The position numbers were made by a program, and so were the translations under genes. Shown here piece by piece: positions 24,201 through 37,600 of a stretch of 64,000 nucleotides of DNA (its first letter is position 1; each line of letters opens with the position of its first letter). Below the pieces are notes generated by a model that ran no database searches, had not been told where the DNA came from, and saw only the letters and a list, made by a program, of their open reading frames with translations. Origin of the DNA: Metallyticus violacea (lineage: Eukaryota; Arthropoda; Insecta; Mantodea; Metallyticidae); contig CM060841.1 in assembly GCA_030762175.1 (NCBI GenBank), forward strand, positions 10,482,501-10,546,500. Reading direction: 5' to 3'.

Positions 24201-27200
24201 TCATTTTCACCTACCTGGTAATACGCCTTCTGTCAAGAAAGCTAGGAGACCCTCGTCGCCTAGGTATTGAAGGAGAACGCGAACGGGATGAGTGGCTAGA
24301 ATGAGGACTCACACTAGCACTCTTATGGCTTGAATGTGATCGACTGTGACTGCGACGACTATGTGAGCTGCGACCGCTGGAACTGTTAGAGCTAAGGGAG
24401 TGGCTACGTGATCTGGTGCGTGATCTTGAATGAGACAATGAGCGCGAATGTGAGCGCGAGTGTGATCTAGAACGTGTTCTACTCCTTGTTAAGCTCCGTG
24501 ACACTGATCTGGACCTGGATCGAGATGCACTGCTGCTAGAAGACCAGCTTTTGCCACTGTGTCTTGAGGTGCTGCAAAGCGGAATAAACATCAAAATAAT
24601 TAAGCCCGTCTAAGACAAAGCACTAAGCAATTTTACTGAGTATATATTTATTTTCTGAAGTGTATTTTAATGCAAAAGAGAGAATTAAAAACTCAAATTT
24701 TGACTTAAAATTTCTGAGAAAATTTAGGTGTTTTATTTTAAATACTAAAACATTTCTAACTTAATTCACAAAAGAACGAGCACAATATACGAAGGAATCC
24801 AATATGAAATTACTGCAAAATATAAGTTAGGGTAACAAATGAAAATAATGTATATTTAAGAAAAGGTTTAGTACTACACTTTCTGAACAAATCACTCTCC
24901 ATTTTAACAAGCAATTTTTAACCTGGAGACCTGAAATTTCATAAGTTTTACATAACTTATACTAGAAAATAACTAACATTTTTCATGTTTACTGTTTACC
25001 ACTGAAATACCTTAAATAAATGAATAGTAAAGAATGATATTAAAAGTACAATAGCTGTAGAGAAATTAAAATCAATGAAAAGGTTATGTACCTATACTTA
25101 CGCATCATAAGAGCACCTTCTGAACCTAAAAAACAATAATATTTTGCCTTTACAATTTAATTAAGAAAAAACAAAAAGCACATATAGCAGTCTATTTGGT
25201 TTCAGGAACTGAAAAGTAGCAGATTTGGATTTTAAAGTGCAATGCTGCACAATTTATAGCTGCTATAGAATATCTTAAAAGGCCATTCAAAAGGTTTACA
25301 GATACAGAGAAAATATAATAGCAAAGGTTTATGCTAAATCACCAGTAATCTCAAGTATATCTGAAAAAAAAAAATGTTTCTTTTAGAAAATAACCATGCA
25401 CTTAACCATTGCCACTGCTCTAATGCAGCATATATGCTTTATACATTCCTGGAAAAGTAAAATGGCTCCCTTGTGTATTAAAAGTTCTTATGACTAATAC
25501 ATCTCCATCATTATTCCATTAATTTACTATCAGACATTATGCTCTACCTAGTTGTCTGTGGCTCGTTCTTCAGTTTTTATGTTTCACTTCATGATTTAAT
25601 AAAGTTAAAGGTAAATTTAAATTAAATAAGCAATTCGTTCATCAATATCACACCATAATGGCATTGCTTATTTCTTTGTAAATACTGACAGGTTCTGATA
25701 AAATTTCATACCAGTCACTTTCAGAAAAATGGGTATGGTTACCCTTATACATCATTTTTGCAACATCAAGCTACATTTTGGTACTGTTCACAAGTTAGCT
25801 GGCCAGCAGAGTTATCCCAACACTACTCTGGTTTTTCCCCTCCACCACGTTGTGGCATATTGCAAATTATATCAAATGTTTGGGAGATTAGTCTTGAGTT
25901 AAACTTCATTTAAAGTAGCAAAGTCACATGATGTATTGTGCAATGGTTAGGTATTCATTACATCAGTTTGTAATACATCTTCAGATATATATGAAATAAA
26001 GGAAATCATGAGACAGAACAAGCAAAAATTTTCATATAAATTTCCTAGCAGTCCAGAAAGCAGAATGAATGAATGGTGTTTAATGCCCGTTTTTGCTACA
26101 GAGGCACCACAGGTGATGGACACTGATAATACATGAAATGAAATGATATATTGGGAAAGGATTTATTTTTAAGAATGGAAACGTTCCAGGCCTAAGTTTA
26201 GGGTACCTCTCCGGCATTTACCATTTATGAGGACTGAAGAAAACCTGGAAAAAACCTCAGTCAGGGAGGGAGGTCCTTGCAGGATTCGAACCCCAGACTT
26301 CTCGCTCACGAGTCTGCTCCTTAACGACCTCGGCCACCCATGGTGGTGTCAGAAAGCAGAAAATATAATTTGGTTTAGTAGATAAATTCAACAAAATAGT
26401 TTCATGATTGACTGGAAAGAAGAAACAAAATTTGCATTTACAGGGGAAAAGAAAAGGAGGAAAGGAAAAAAAAAAAAAAACCTTAATGAAACAGCTGCTT
26501 TGAAATGTAGTTCTTGAAAATCTCTTGAGACATCCAGCACAGCAGAAAAAAATTTCTACACAATATGCAGACATGCAACAAAAGTGCTAAAATTAAGCAC
26601 AATATTATTACTAATTATATTTCAATTACAGCACTCAGGTTGCAACAAAAGATTGCACCTTCATTACTGAATGGTAGTAGAAAACACACTGATAACAGGG
26701 AAAGAGATTCCAGATTCTTTCTTTTCTTCTTCTTCATTTGCAATGAAGCTTTGTTTTATCTTAATGGTCACATAGCACCATGAATTAACAGATATTGAGC
26801 ATCACAGAAGATACAAATCATAGGAAGGTTCCTTTTACATGACAAAACAATACAGTTTGGTGTGCAGTGACCATAGATTTATTGGGCTATCAACCAACAG
26901 TGGAAGGTATAAATATGATATATTAGAACCATTGCATGATGAACCAACATATAATGAATGAGTAGAAAGATAATGACATAACTCATACTGTTAATTCAAC
27001 CACGATGGAAGTTGCAAATAATCCCTGCACCTGGATTTAAGGAAGGGAGATTTGGAAAAAAAAAAGTTGTTTAATTGACAACAGAATTAGTAGTAGTGAT
27101 ACATGGCTGCTTATTCTCCAGATCTAATAATTTGATTTTTATATCTGAGGAACACTGAAAAACTTTGTATGCTCCTCACACATGACGGAACTTAACTCTA

Positions 27201-30200
27201 ATGTAGTGCACTGTTAACTTTGAGTAACAGTCACATTGAATGTTTTTTCTACAAAGGGAGTCAAACAAAAACCTTAAAAAAGTAATAAAAATTGGAATCG
27301 CCACACCATTGTTCTGTAAGTTGGCAGTACTGTTACTAATGCTTTAAAGAATACCCAACAGATGGCAGAATTCTGCAGACAAGCGAAACACTGCCACAAT
27401 AACAGTTTAAAAAGGCTGTCTTGCTTGCAACATGCACCAGCAAAGAACAACATTTTGTCATATGTTTTCTGAGCAGTGAGGGTACAAAACCTATTGAAAT
27501 CCATCGACAAATAAAGGTCCAGTATGTACACTGCAGTAAGTGTACAAGTGGAGTAGAAGTTCAGAAACAGCTTGACTTCTGTGGCAGATGCTTCCCGCCC
27601 ACATCAGGTGCACTGCATTATGACACCAGTCTATTGCAGTAGTTGAAGCCATTGCAATGGAAAATTGCCGTGATGGATGAAATAGCCGCAAATCAGAACA
27701 CTAGTTATGGTTCAGTATATCACAGTATTTATGACATGCTAAAGTTTTGCAAAGTGTCTGCAAGGTCAGCAGCTCACTCCAGAACTGAAAGAGCGATGCA
27801 TTGATGCCTGTGGAGAACTTTTGCAGCACTTTGAAGCAAAAGGTGATGGCTCCTTGCAAGAATTGTAACAGCAGACAAAACCTGGATATGTTATCACCAA
27901 CCGGAAACAAAGAGAACAAGCAAGGAATGGTGCCATTCCCCATCACCAAAACTCAAGAACCATATATCAGCTGCTAGTTATGAATATGATTGACATATTA
28001 AACATACAAACATACTTAATTGCTAATACATTTTGTTAACTGCTGTTTATGATAACTATTGTGGAAATTAATAAATGAAAGTAGAGTACTGCATCATTGA
28101 AATTAGGTTCATCCAGGAATTCACTCACATTGTAAACATACTCTTCCCCATCTAAAATGAGGGAAGCTTTCAAGAATAAATTACAATCTTCTTTTGTAAC
28201 ATGCATGATGCCCTTAAGAACTGTTTTTAAAAATTTAGAGAAGTTTTGTAACCACAAAATATTCGAAGACGTTTATTTCTAGTTAAGATGAAGATAACAA
28301 AACAAAGGAACAGTATCTTATGTCAAAAAAAAGTCATGACCTATCTCTTTCCTCTATGTCTCAAGGGTTAAAACTTGCTCTGTAATAATTTAAAAAAAGG
28401 AAGTCCCATTTCAAATTGAACTTTGGTACATGTTCCTTTATAACCACTTGTAACTTTAGGTCACAAACATTTTTTTAAGTAATGTCATATATTTTACATA
28501 AGCTCTCAGTCATTTAAGAGCTGAGGGAGTGGACAAGAGTCCAAGAGTAAATCTTACATGAAGTCATGAAGTGTGTTCTAAACAGTTAGACTCAGAAGAG
28601 ATTATTATATAATATTAGATTAATATAATTTTTTAATTTTAGATTAAATATAATTTTTCTCCTCATTTAACTAATTTGGGTATAGAACGTTAAAGAAGAT
28701 ATTGTAACACAAAGCAGATCCGTTAATGCAGAGGGACTGAGAGTCTGAATGAAAGTTTCATAAGAAGGTATGATTATGTATCACAGAAAATGGGCAATGT
28801 AGCATCCACTGTGAGGAGGGCCTGCACCAATTTCTGTTGTTTAATATTTGTAGTACCTAAATTTAAAAGGATTGAAGCTTTGCAGTGCAGTGAATTTCTG
28901 CAGGGAAATGCCAGTGATAGTTTGGGAGCCAACTTGTAAACCAATGCTTAAGTGTCTCTCTATATTAAAATTAATACAAAAAGGCTATTGAAGAAATGCC
29001 AATTAGAATATGATTTACAGCTCCTGGTTTTCGTTACACCTCATGCACTAAGCAGCTTTATCGACATGGCTTACTTTTTAATCACAATCATTTTATTATG
29101 ACATGTTAATTTGACATTTTAATTCATTTTGACTCTACTCTAACTATATTATAATATCATAAAAATCTAAATTTAAATACTAGTTATTTGGTCATAAGAA
29201 GAAACTACAACTTCATGATAGCAATTATTTTTCTCTTTCTAATACACACAAGTTCCATTTATCATTCCAAGAGGACTTTTAGAGAGACCAGGTGCACTGC
29301 AACTTAACTATTTATAACAATAATGGAAATTTATTTCAGCATTTAGTTCCTTAAAATGTGGACTCATCTGTAATTACACAGCATTAATTTCATCTACCTA
29401 CAATATGTTTCACAAAGGGAAAAAGGAAAAAAACAAAATCAGTAACCAGGAAATGAAATAACAGTTCTGCATAGAAGTGCCTGAATTCTAATGCAACTAA
29501 ACTTCTTAACAGAAAAAGCATAAAAAAATCTGCATCCCAATGCTTATCCAGAGCAGCCACTAGCATTACGTCAAACTACTTACCTTCGACTGTATGATGA
29601 TCGTGAAGAGCTGCGAGACTTCCGTGATTTGGGAGTTGACTTGCCATGTCCTCTGGACTCTGACCGAGATCTAGATCTTGAACGTGACCTGCTGCTTGAA
29701 TTTGCCTGTCGTCTTCGCCTTAGTGCTTCCAAGCCTGGAGAATGAGGTCTTTTCTGGAGAATCTTTCCAGATTCTGCATTAGATACTTCTTTCTTAGGCA
29801 TCTCAATGTCAATGTTTGTGTTTTCTGAGCTCTCATTTTCTGGCTTTGCTTTAGCAGGTGGAGAGCCAGGCGGCTTAGGAATTGTCTGAATCTGAGGCAA
29901 AGGTTCTGGGCTCTTTGGAGGTGATGGAAGGGCTGTAGGGGAAGAGTTTGGCGGTAATTCAACAGTAGGGAGCTGGTTTTCCACAGGACCATCAATGGAT
30001 TTATTTTTTGGTTCCACTTCAGGCAGAGCAATTTCTGATACTGATGTGGAACCATTTATTTCAGCTGCCTGGGATTCCTCCTTCTCTTCTTCCTCTTTTA
30101 TTTCACTCTCAATGATGTCAGGTTTCTCTGAATTTTGATGCTGTTCTGGAGAAACTTTTGATAGTTTTTTTTCTAATGTTTCTTTGGCTTTCTCTGCAAG

Positions 30201-33200
30201 ACCACTCTTAAGCAGTTTCAGAGTCTGAATTTCTTTCTCTTCCTCTTTTTCCTTCTCTTTTATATCCTTTTCATATTCATCATCCTCTTCCTCTCCACTA
30301 GATGATCGCAGTCTTACTCTTGGCATTACAGCTGGAGCAGGTCTACGATTTCTAGATGCAGAACGAGAACGTGATCGAGATGGTTTCCCAAGAACATTTG
30401 CCTTTTTTGATATTCTTTCAGAACTCTTTCCACTCTTTCCAGTAGATGGCTTGCTTTCAAGAATGTCTCTGTATCGTTCAGGATTACGATTCATAGGAGA
30501 ATAGCTCAAACTTGAACTTCTTGAACTGCTACTGCTTCCACTTCTTGTTTTGTGTCTCCTTCTTTGTTCATTGTCTTTTTCTTTTTTTCTGTTCACTGGA
30601 CTTGGAGATCTGAGCTTTTTCTTTGCCTCTGTTGAAGTATGACTGTATTTTGGTGACTGTGATGGTTTTTTACCACTTGTCCTATGATTCTTATTTGGTG
30701 ATTTACTTCTGGTTCGTGCATGCTGATCTTTGTGATGAGTAGATATTGGTGATCGTGATAGTCTTCTTCTATCACTCCTACTGCGAGATCTACTTCTTGT
30801 TCTGGAACGTCGTCTTGTTAATGATTTAGGTGATGCAGAAGTTCTTGTACTTTTCCCTGATCTGTAGTTACTAACAGGAGACTTACTTCTGCTCTTTGAA
30901 AATGCATGCCGTCCAGATCTTGGAGAAGATGAATATCGTGAACGTTTCCTCTTGGGAGAAACTGAAGAACGGACAATGCCCCTCATATCCTGAGTTCTCT
31001 TCGACCTGTGATTTCTTTCTGAAGGTGATTGGGTGCGACTTACAGAGCGTTGATGTACAGTACGTTTGGATTTTGGGGATGATAAATGTGAAATATTCTT
31101 TCTATCTCGGCCAGCATTTTCAACAGAAGATGATCTGCTGCCACTCCTTGTTCTATGACGAGTTTCATGTTTGCGTTTTGGAGATTTTTTATTTGATGTC
31201 TTGTGATTTTTAGTAGATGGTGATCTTGTATGACTTCTTGTTTTTCGACGATGAGCTTTAGGTGACTCCAAAACTCGGGAGGATTTGGAGTCGGTTTCCC
31301 TAATTCGTTTGGCAGAAGGGGATCTTGTACGACTTCTCCTTTGCGGGCTCTGTTTACGAATTTTGACTGATGATGATCTTGATCTATGGCGAGTATTGCG
31401 CTTATTCTTTGGAGATGGTGAATGGTATTTCTTTTGAGATACCTGTGATGAACCTTTGGAGGTAGACTTCTTTTGTGACAATGATCGTGAACGAGTAGCC
31501 CTTATTTCTGAAGAAACACTACGATGTACATTTTCAACATTTTCCTTTCTTCTTTTTCTTCCTTCTCTTTCTTTTTCTCTTTCCCGCTTTTCCTTCTCTT
31601 TTCCCTTTTCTTTTCCATCTCTGTCTCTTTTATCTTTTTTTGATTCTTCTTCACTTTCAAAATTCTTTTTGCTTTTTGATTCACCTTTCTCCTTTCTGTT
31701 ATCCACTCTTACATCCCCACGACTTCTATTTTTCTCTTGCTTTTCATCTTGATTTGTGTAAGCTTTGGATCTACGGCTTGCTGATGGGGAAGATCCATGA
31801 TCCTTTGTTTGGTATCTTGATGTCTTATCCAAAACATGAGATTTTGAATGCAGCCTATTTGTTTCAGGAATGCTGCAAAAGAACATTGAGTCAAAAATGT
31901 ATTTGAAACATGAAAGAAAAATTAGAATATAATAGAAAATAAGTTATCAATACATATTTTTCACAACTTCTGTACAACAAAGGGATTTGGCTTTGTATTA
32001 GCCACACCTATCTATTGTCTACTACACCCATATTTAGCCTGTATAGGTTCTTGGTGTTGTTCTAGTTAATCTTCAATAGCAATCTCAAAATTCTTCCATT
32101 TTATACTTCTTACAATGAATGCATTGCTTCAAGTGGGGTGATCGAACCTGACAATGTATTTTTTTTTCCGCAGAAATCCAAACATACTCAAGTGATTAAA
32201 ATTAGATAAATTGAATAGCCAAGGAAAGGCAGTGAATTATTGCCATATTTCTCAAAACACTCAATTTGCTGGTCCTTGCACACAGCCCATTCAGCCTACT
32301 GAGCTCCAGTTCTAACCAGAAAGCTAGCAATCCTTTGACCTGTAGCACTGAAACTGTAATTTGGCAAATCAGGCCTGTATACATGTCACAGGTCCAAAGG
32401 TAGTGTTCTGATGTCCATGTAAGGCATAGAATAAATTAATTATTATGGTTTTTGGAGTAATATATTATTTTCTTGTAAAGTAGTATGTTTTTGTCATAGT
32501 GCAAGCATGGAGATTTTGAGTACAACCGATAAGCATAACTATGTATTTTGATGCAAAATTTGGTGGATATTGCTCTTCACCAGAGTTGTACAAACTTGGT
32601 TTATAGATACCATACTCTTTGGTTAAGTTGGGCATTTATTTGACTTAATATCATCTTTGATTGGATGCTTGAATGCTGCTCATTAGTCACAATAGAGATT
32701 TAACATTGCAGATCAATGGTAATTTGCTATTCAACAGCCTGCAAAAATCTAGTATTTGCATTTCCTGCACTAACAATCATTGCATTTTCTACTCTAACAA
32801 TCATAATATTTCATTTGAAGATGGATCCTGTTGTCAACTCATTCTATTTGATATCTTCTAAAATTACTAGAAGAAAAGCAGACCCCCCTTAAATACTTTT
32901 ACTTTATCTTTGAAACTAACAGTCACACAGACAAACAGAGCTGTGACTAATTTAAAGCCAATTACATAGTTATATAGTCCAACAAAGGTAATAAAAATAC
33001 ACTACATTCATTACTTATAAACACTGCTGATTTTTCCCAATCACTTTTCTATGACCTCTGACAAGATCTGATCCAAAAGTTAGCATTTTGTTTATACATG
33101 CTTAATGGCTTTTCCTTTTTAATTTGTTAAAAACTTTCAATTCAATATCTTTTAAAAAAGTAACTTGATTATGCATGCTTAATAGCTTATCTTTTTTAAT

Positions 33201-34648
33201 TTGTTAACTTTCAATTCAATATCTTTTAAATTATAACATTGTTTCCTTCAGTCTAACTATATATATATACATTAAATTAACTAAATAAATTCTGTTTGGG
33301 ACTCACCTTTCTGATGAAGAGTCTGGAGAGGACTCATGCTTCTTCTTTGACCCACTTCCAGACCATTTTTTCTGAAGTCACAAAAAAAAAATACAATCAG
33401 AATTACAATCAATGAAAAGCAACTTTAAAAATTAACAGCTTAAATAGCAATATCAATGTGACTTTACAACACATTAAAAAATGCATAAATTGGGACAATA
33501 TATAATGGGCCAAAAAATGACATGATTTCTTAACCTTAGGTTCTCTGTAATAAAATTTAGCACACTCGTAGAAACTTCTTTTCCTGGTCAATATGGCCCC
33601 TTCGCTCTTCAAACATATATATACTCTCCTCTAAGTTCTGAAAAGGGGCTTTCTTAGCTGAAATCATGGGGTATGTTAAAATTAACTTTTCTTGATTTAT
33701 TTTAAACAAGATTTTTAAAAGTTTTAAACAAATGATTTGACATTTGCTACTTGCAAATGAAATACTTATGAATTGCTCAGAGTTTCTTGTACATTAATTG
33801 ACCCTTAAATTTCATTTACAAGGTGAAGTTTGTTCACATTACATTTTAATACGATTTATCTTCTTTTATTTAATTTTCCAATCATTATAAATACCTTATA
33901 TCATATTTCTTCCAATTTTTACATGTTCTGTGCTGCAACACTATCTATATTTGATTTTTATTAGAAACATTACATTTCAGTCTTACATATTAATTACCTA
34001 TCTCTTCTTTGATCCATTTATAATTACAAAATTTTAAAACATGGAAGATTTTTTTTTTTTTTGTTCTTTTTGTTATTAAGTTTGGCAACAATTGCTGCTC
34101 AACCAGGCTTAAGCTCACTGTCAGCTGTTATTGATGTTTCAACTGGATTGTTTGAATTGTGTTACAATTATAATTAAGGAAAGTAAGTGTAAGGAAAATG
34201 GTGATAGAAAATACTCAAGTGCTGGTTTTGAATACAGCTGCTTTCAGAACAAACATGTCTTACAGACCTATTAGATATACAAGGAGAAATAATAGAGAAT
34301 TAACACTCAGTTAGGAAAGATTAGAGATGAATTAGTTAATGATTTAGCAGATATATTTATCATCTCATCATGCTTACAGGGGTTCTGGAGGAAAGTTAAA
34401 TCTAGATTTGAGAATATGGGATATGCAGCATTATATACTCTAATTAGAGAGAAAATATCTAGTTCTTTGCAAAGAGTTTAAGGTTGGTCAAGGAAATGCA
34501 TATCAATAAATATATAACAATGAGAAAGAAAATATTGCTTTGTTTCAGCAAGGGTTTTGGAAGCTGAGAGGTTTTACAAGAAATGTTCTTCAAAACTTGC
34601 ATCCTATTTGTAGAGATAAAAATGTAATACATATTCTTTTGACAGATG

Positions 34649-34685
<37 letters not shown>

Positions 34686-37600
34686 ACTGATAAAAGAGCT
34701 CTGGGCAGTTTTTGTGGAAGATTTAGCTGAAAGGAAAAGGGAAAGTGAATAGAAGTTACATGGTTGCTGATAAATTTAGATGATTTATAGTTTTAGTAGG
34801 AAGAAAGCAGGGTAGGGTAGAACCTCTAAGGTATAATCTGAGGTGAAGGCTGAACCCATTCTTATAATTACTGAAGAAATGAAAAAGATTTAGCTAGTGT
34901 GAAATACGGGTTACTGGCAATATTGTAACATGAAATTCTAATGAATCATAGTTGGAGTATGACAGGACCAAAATCTGTTAAACACTACTTTATAGTCATT
35001 TTTTTCAGCATTTCAATGAATTCAAATATAAAGACCTGCCTTTACTACATTTCTTCATTCTCAATAATGCTCATAAATTAAACTATAATAATATTCTTTG
35101 GATATATAGTTATAAAGATACTGTATTGAATGACTCTTCATGGAAATATACTAACATTGCTCTTTCAGCATCTGCTTTATTGCAAAACAGCACTGATAAT
35201 GAATGAAAAGGGTGCGCATAAAATAAAAATGAGATGTAATTTACATTAGTACAATTTAAGCTCTATGTTTAAAGATAGATACATCAACAATGGTCCGAAG
35301 TTACAGGGAAACCATCACGAGCGTAAACTCAGCCAAAATATTCACTGTGTTTATTGCCAAACTGATAAAATTAAAACATATTTCAGAATTTTTGATATTT
35401 TGTCTTTTCAAAGCAATATTCAATATTAATTTTACTATATTTTTGCTAAGCAAAACAGATGACCTCATCAGAACTTTGTGTCAAACTGTAAAAATTGCAA
35501 TGTGCAATTTGCACCACTTAAAAATGCAGTTACTTAACAAATAATTACTCATAAATAATTGTTCTCTATATTTGTTTATGAGAGAAAACAAAGAGGAAAT
35601 TAATTCTATTAACACATTAGTCATTACATCTTTCTCAATTGTTTCTTTGTTAAAATGAACATACTTTTTGGAAGCATAATTTGAAGCATGTATTGCAGTA
35701 ATGAAAATTGAATTAGGTTTGTGTAATCAAATGTTAGTATTTCTTAAAAATGTAATGAGATATTAAATGAAATAAGCAGATCAAAAAGAATAAACAGAGA
35801 ATTATTACATCACTGAAAGGAAAACGTGCAAACCAGTATTTCTGTTTAATACTTTTAACCATCTAGTCTAGCCATAAATACTGTCACAAACTAATTTGTA
35901 AATAAGTTAAATATGATTTGAGATTTCTGAATGCCCTTTTAGTATGTTACACTTGCATACAGGGATTTAATTTCAAAACTTCCCATTCTGAACAATTATC
36001 TATTTAATGTAAATTTATTTTAAATAAAAAATGCATAAATTACAATACTGAAGGAAAATATTAAAATATAGGTTTCACCCCTTCAATCCTTGTCACTCCA
36101 ACTTTGAAATTTCAAATGGTACCTTTACCTTTTGATGCTTAATTTTTAAAGGGGATACAATTGTTACCACTTTTTTTTTTTTTAATCAGTGCATGGCAAG
36201 CTGGACTGTTGTTACTGTTGTATGAATTTATACAGAATAATATTTTAAAACTTCTGAGCATTTACTGCAATGCTTTGCTTTATATAAAAATGGTATATTC
36301 TGTAAGAAAGAAAAGAATGTATGTGGATTAGTAAGAGTTTTGAAATGGCTGTATTACTATAATATTTGTAATTGTACCCAAAATTAAATATTTTTTCATC
36401 CTAAGGTACTGACTTTTTATTCTGTCCAACAACAGCCCATGTTGCCAAGCAATGATGGAGAACAAAGTATATGATAGCAATTAAATTCTTTTAGCACATT
36501 CTGAAGGAATGTAACTATTGCGGTTGTACCCATGAATGCGTGTCTGTGTATCCATTAATGCTCTAGCAGTTGCAATGTTTGTTTTTTCTCAACAAAACTC
36601 GACATATAACCATCAATTAACAAAAATTCATCTAGTCATTGACCAGCAAAATTGAACCATTTGGGGTGGGAGTTAACCTAAAAAGAAAATGTTAAAAAAA
36701 AAAAAGGTAAAAATTGCTCTAGTAATTTTTGTTTTGTTTTGTCTCAACAGAACTCGGCAAATTTCTTTAAAATAAATTGATAGAGAAGTCATTTGAAATT
36801 TAAAAGTGGGGTAGAGGGTTGAGGAGATTTTTGTTTTAAATTTAATGCTGCTATTTGATTGCTCTTTGAATTTGGATAGAAAAAAACATAAGTCAGTTAG
36901 CTGCAGATTGAAAAAAACAATTCAGTTTGGATAAAATTTCAATTACAAATATTATAGTAATATAGCCTAATTCAGAACTACTGTCCAATTCACTTACATT
37001 GTGTTCTTTCTTGTAGAGTGTACCATTTTTAAACTATTTATTACCAAAACACAACTATTATATCAAATGCTGCATAATTTTTAATTTCTATTGTCCAAAT
37101 TAAAAAATAATAGTCCAGGTTTCCAAGCAACAATAAAAAATAAAAGATGTGATAACAGTTGTATTCTCTTTAAAATTTAAGCCTCAAAAGGTAGGGTGCA
37201 TTTGAAATTGCAAAGTAGAGGTGACGGGGGATAAGTGGATTGAGTCCAAAAATTTAAATTGCATCCCAATATCTAAATGGATATGTTTTTGTTTAAAATG
37301 AATTTGTTATATAGGCAGTTATTCAGATGGAAAATTATGAAATGAAATCTTCATATGTTTCACACTAAAGAACCAATCAGTTTCATGAAACTGTCCACCT
37401 TTTGCCCTCACACAGGCTTGAAGTCTCTCTCTGACCAGTCATTTATTGCAGCACAGATTGTCTCAATAGGAAAAGTTGCCATGCTGCATTCAAGGAGTGC
37501 TTTAAACTTTCAATTGAGAGTGCTTCTTCTTGCAAACCATTAACCACAATTTTAAGTCCTGGGGATTGACATCAGGGCTAGACACATGGTCAATTAGCAG

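Larger units (their letters stand above)
24572..29583 (-). other. 5.0-kb Srrm234 intron
   Basis: Between the giant RS exon and the RS cassette. It contains a SINE-2 (26066-26349), a mariner relic (27257-27960) and a Tc-like remnant (28685-28860). A 73-codon minus ORF at 28257-28036 is not recognised. The rest (24600-26040, 28900-29570) is AT-rich with no gene seen. Confidence 0.6.

Noticed and set aside
31456..31752. 98-codon plus-strand ORF rich in Ser, Phe and Leu
   Set aside because: It is the reverse complement of the Lys/Glu/Ser-rich part of the giant RS exon, so its openness is a by-product of that coding sequence. The same holds for the other ORFs at 29720-31906.
34540..34752. ORF with a His-Thr run
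   Set aside because: The run is the (CA)n microsatellite; no other protein feature.
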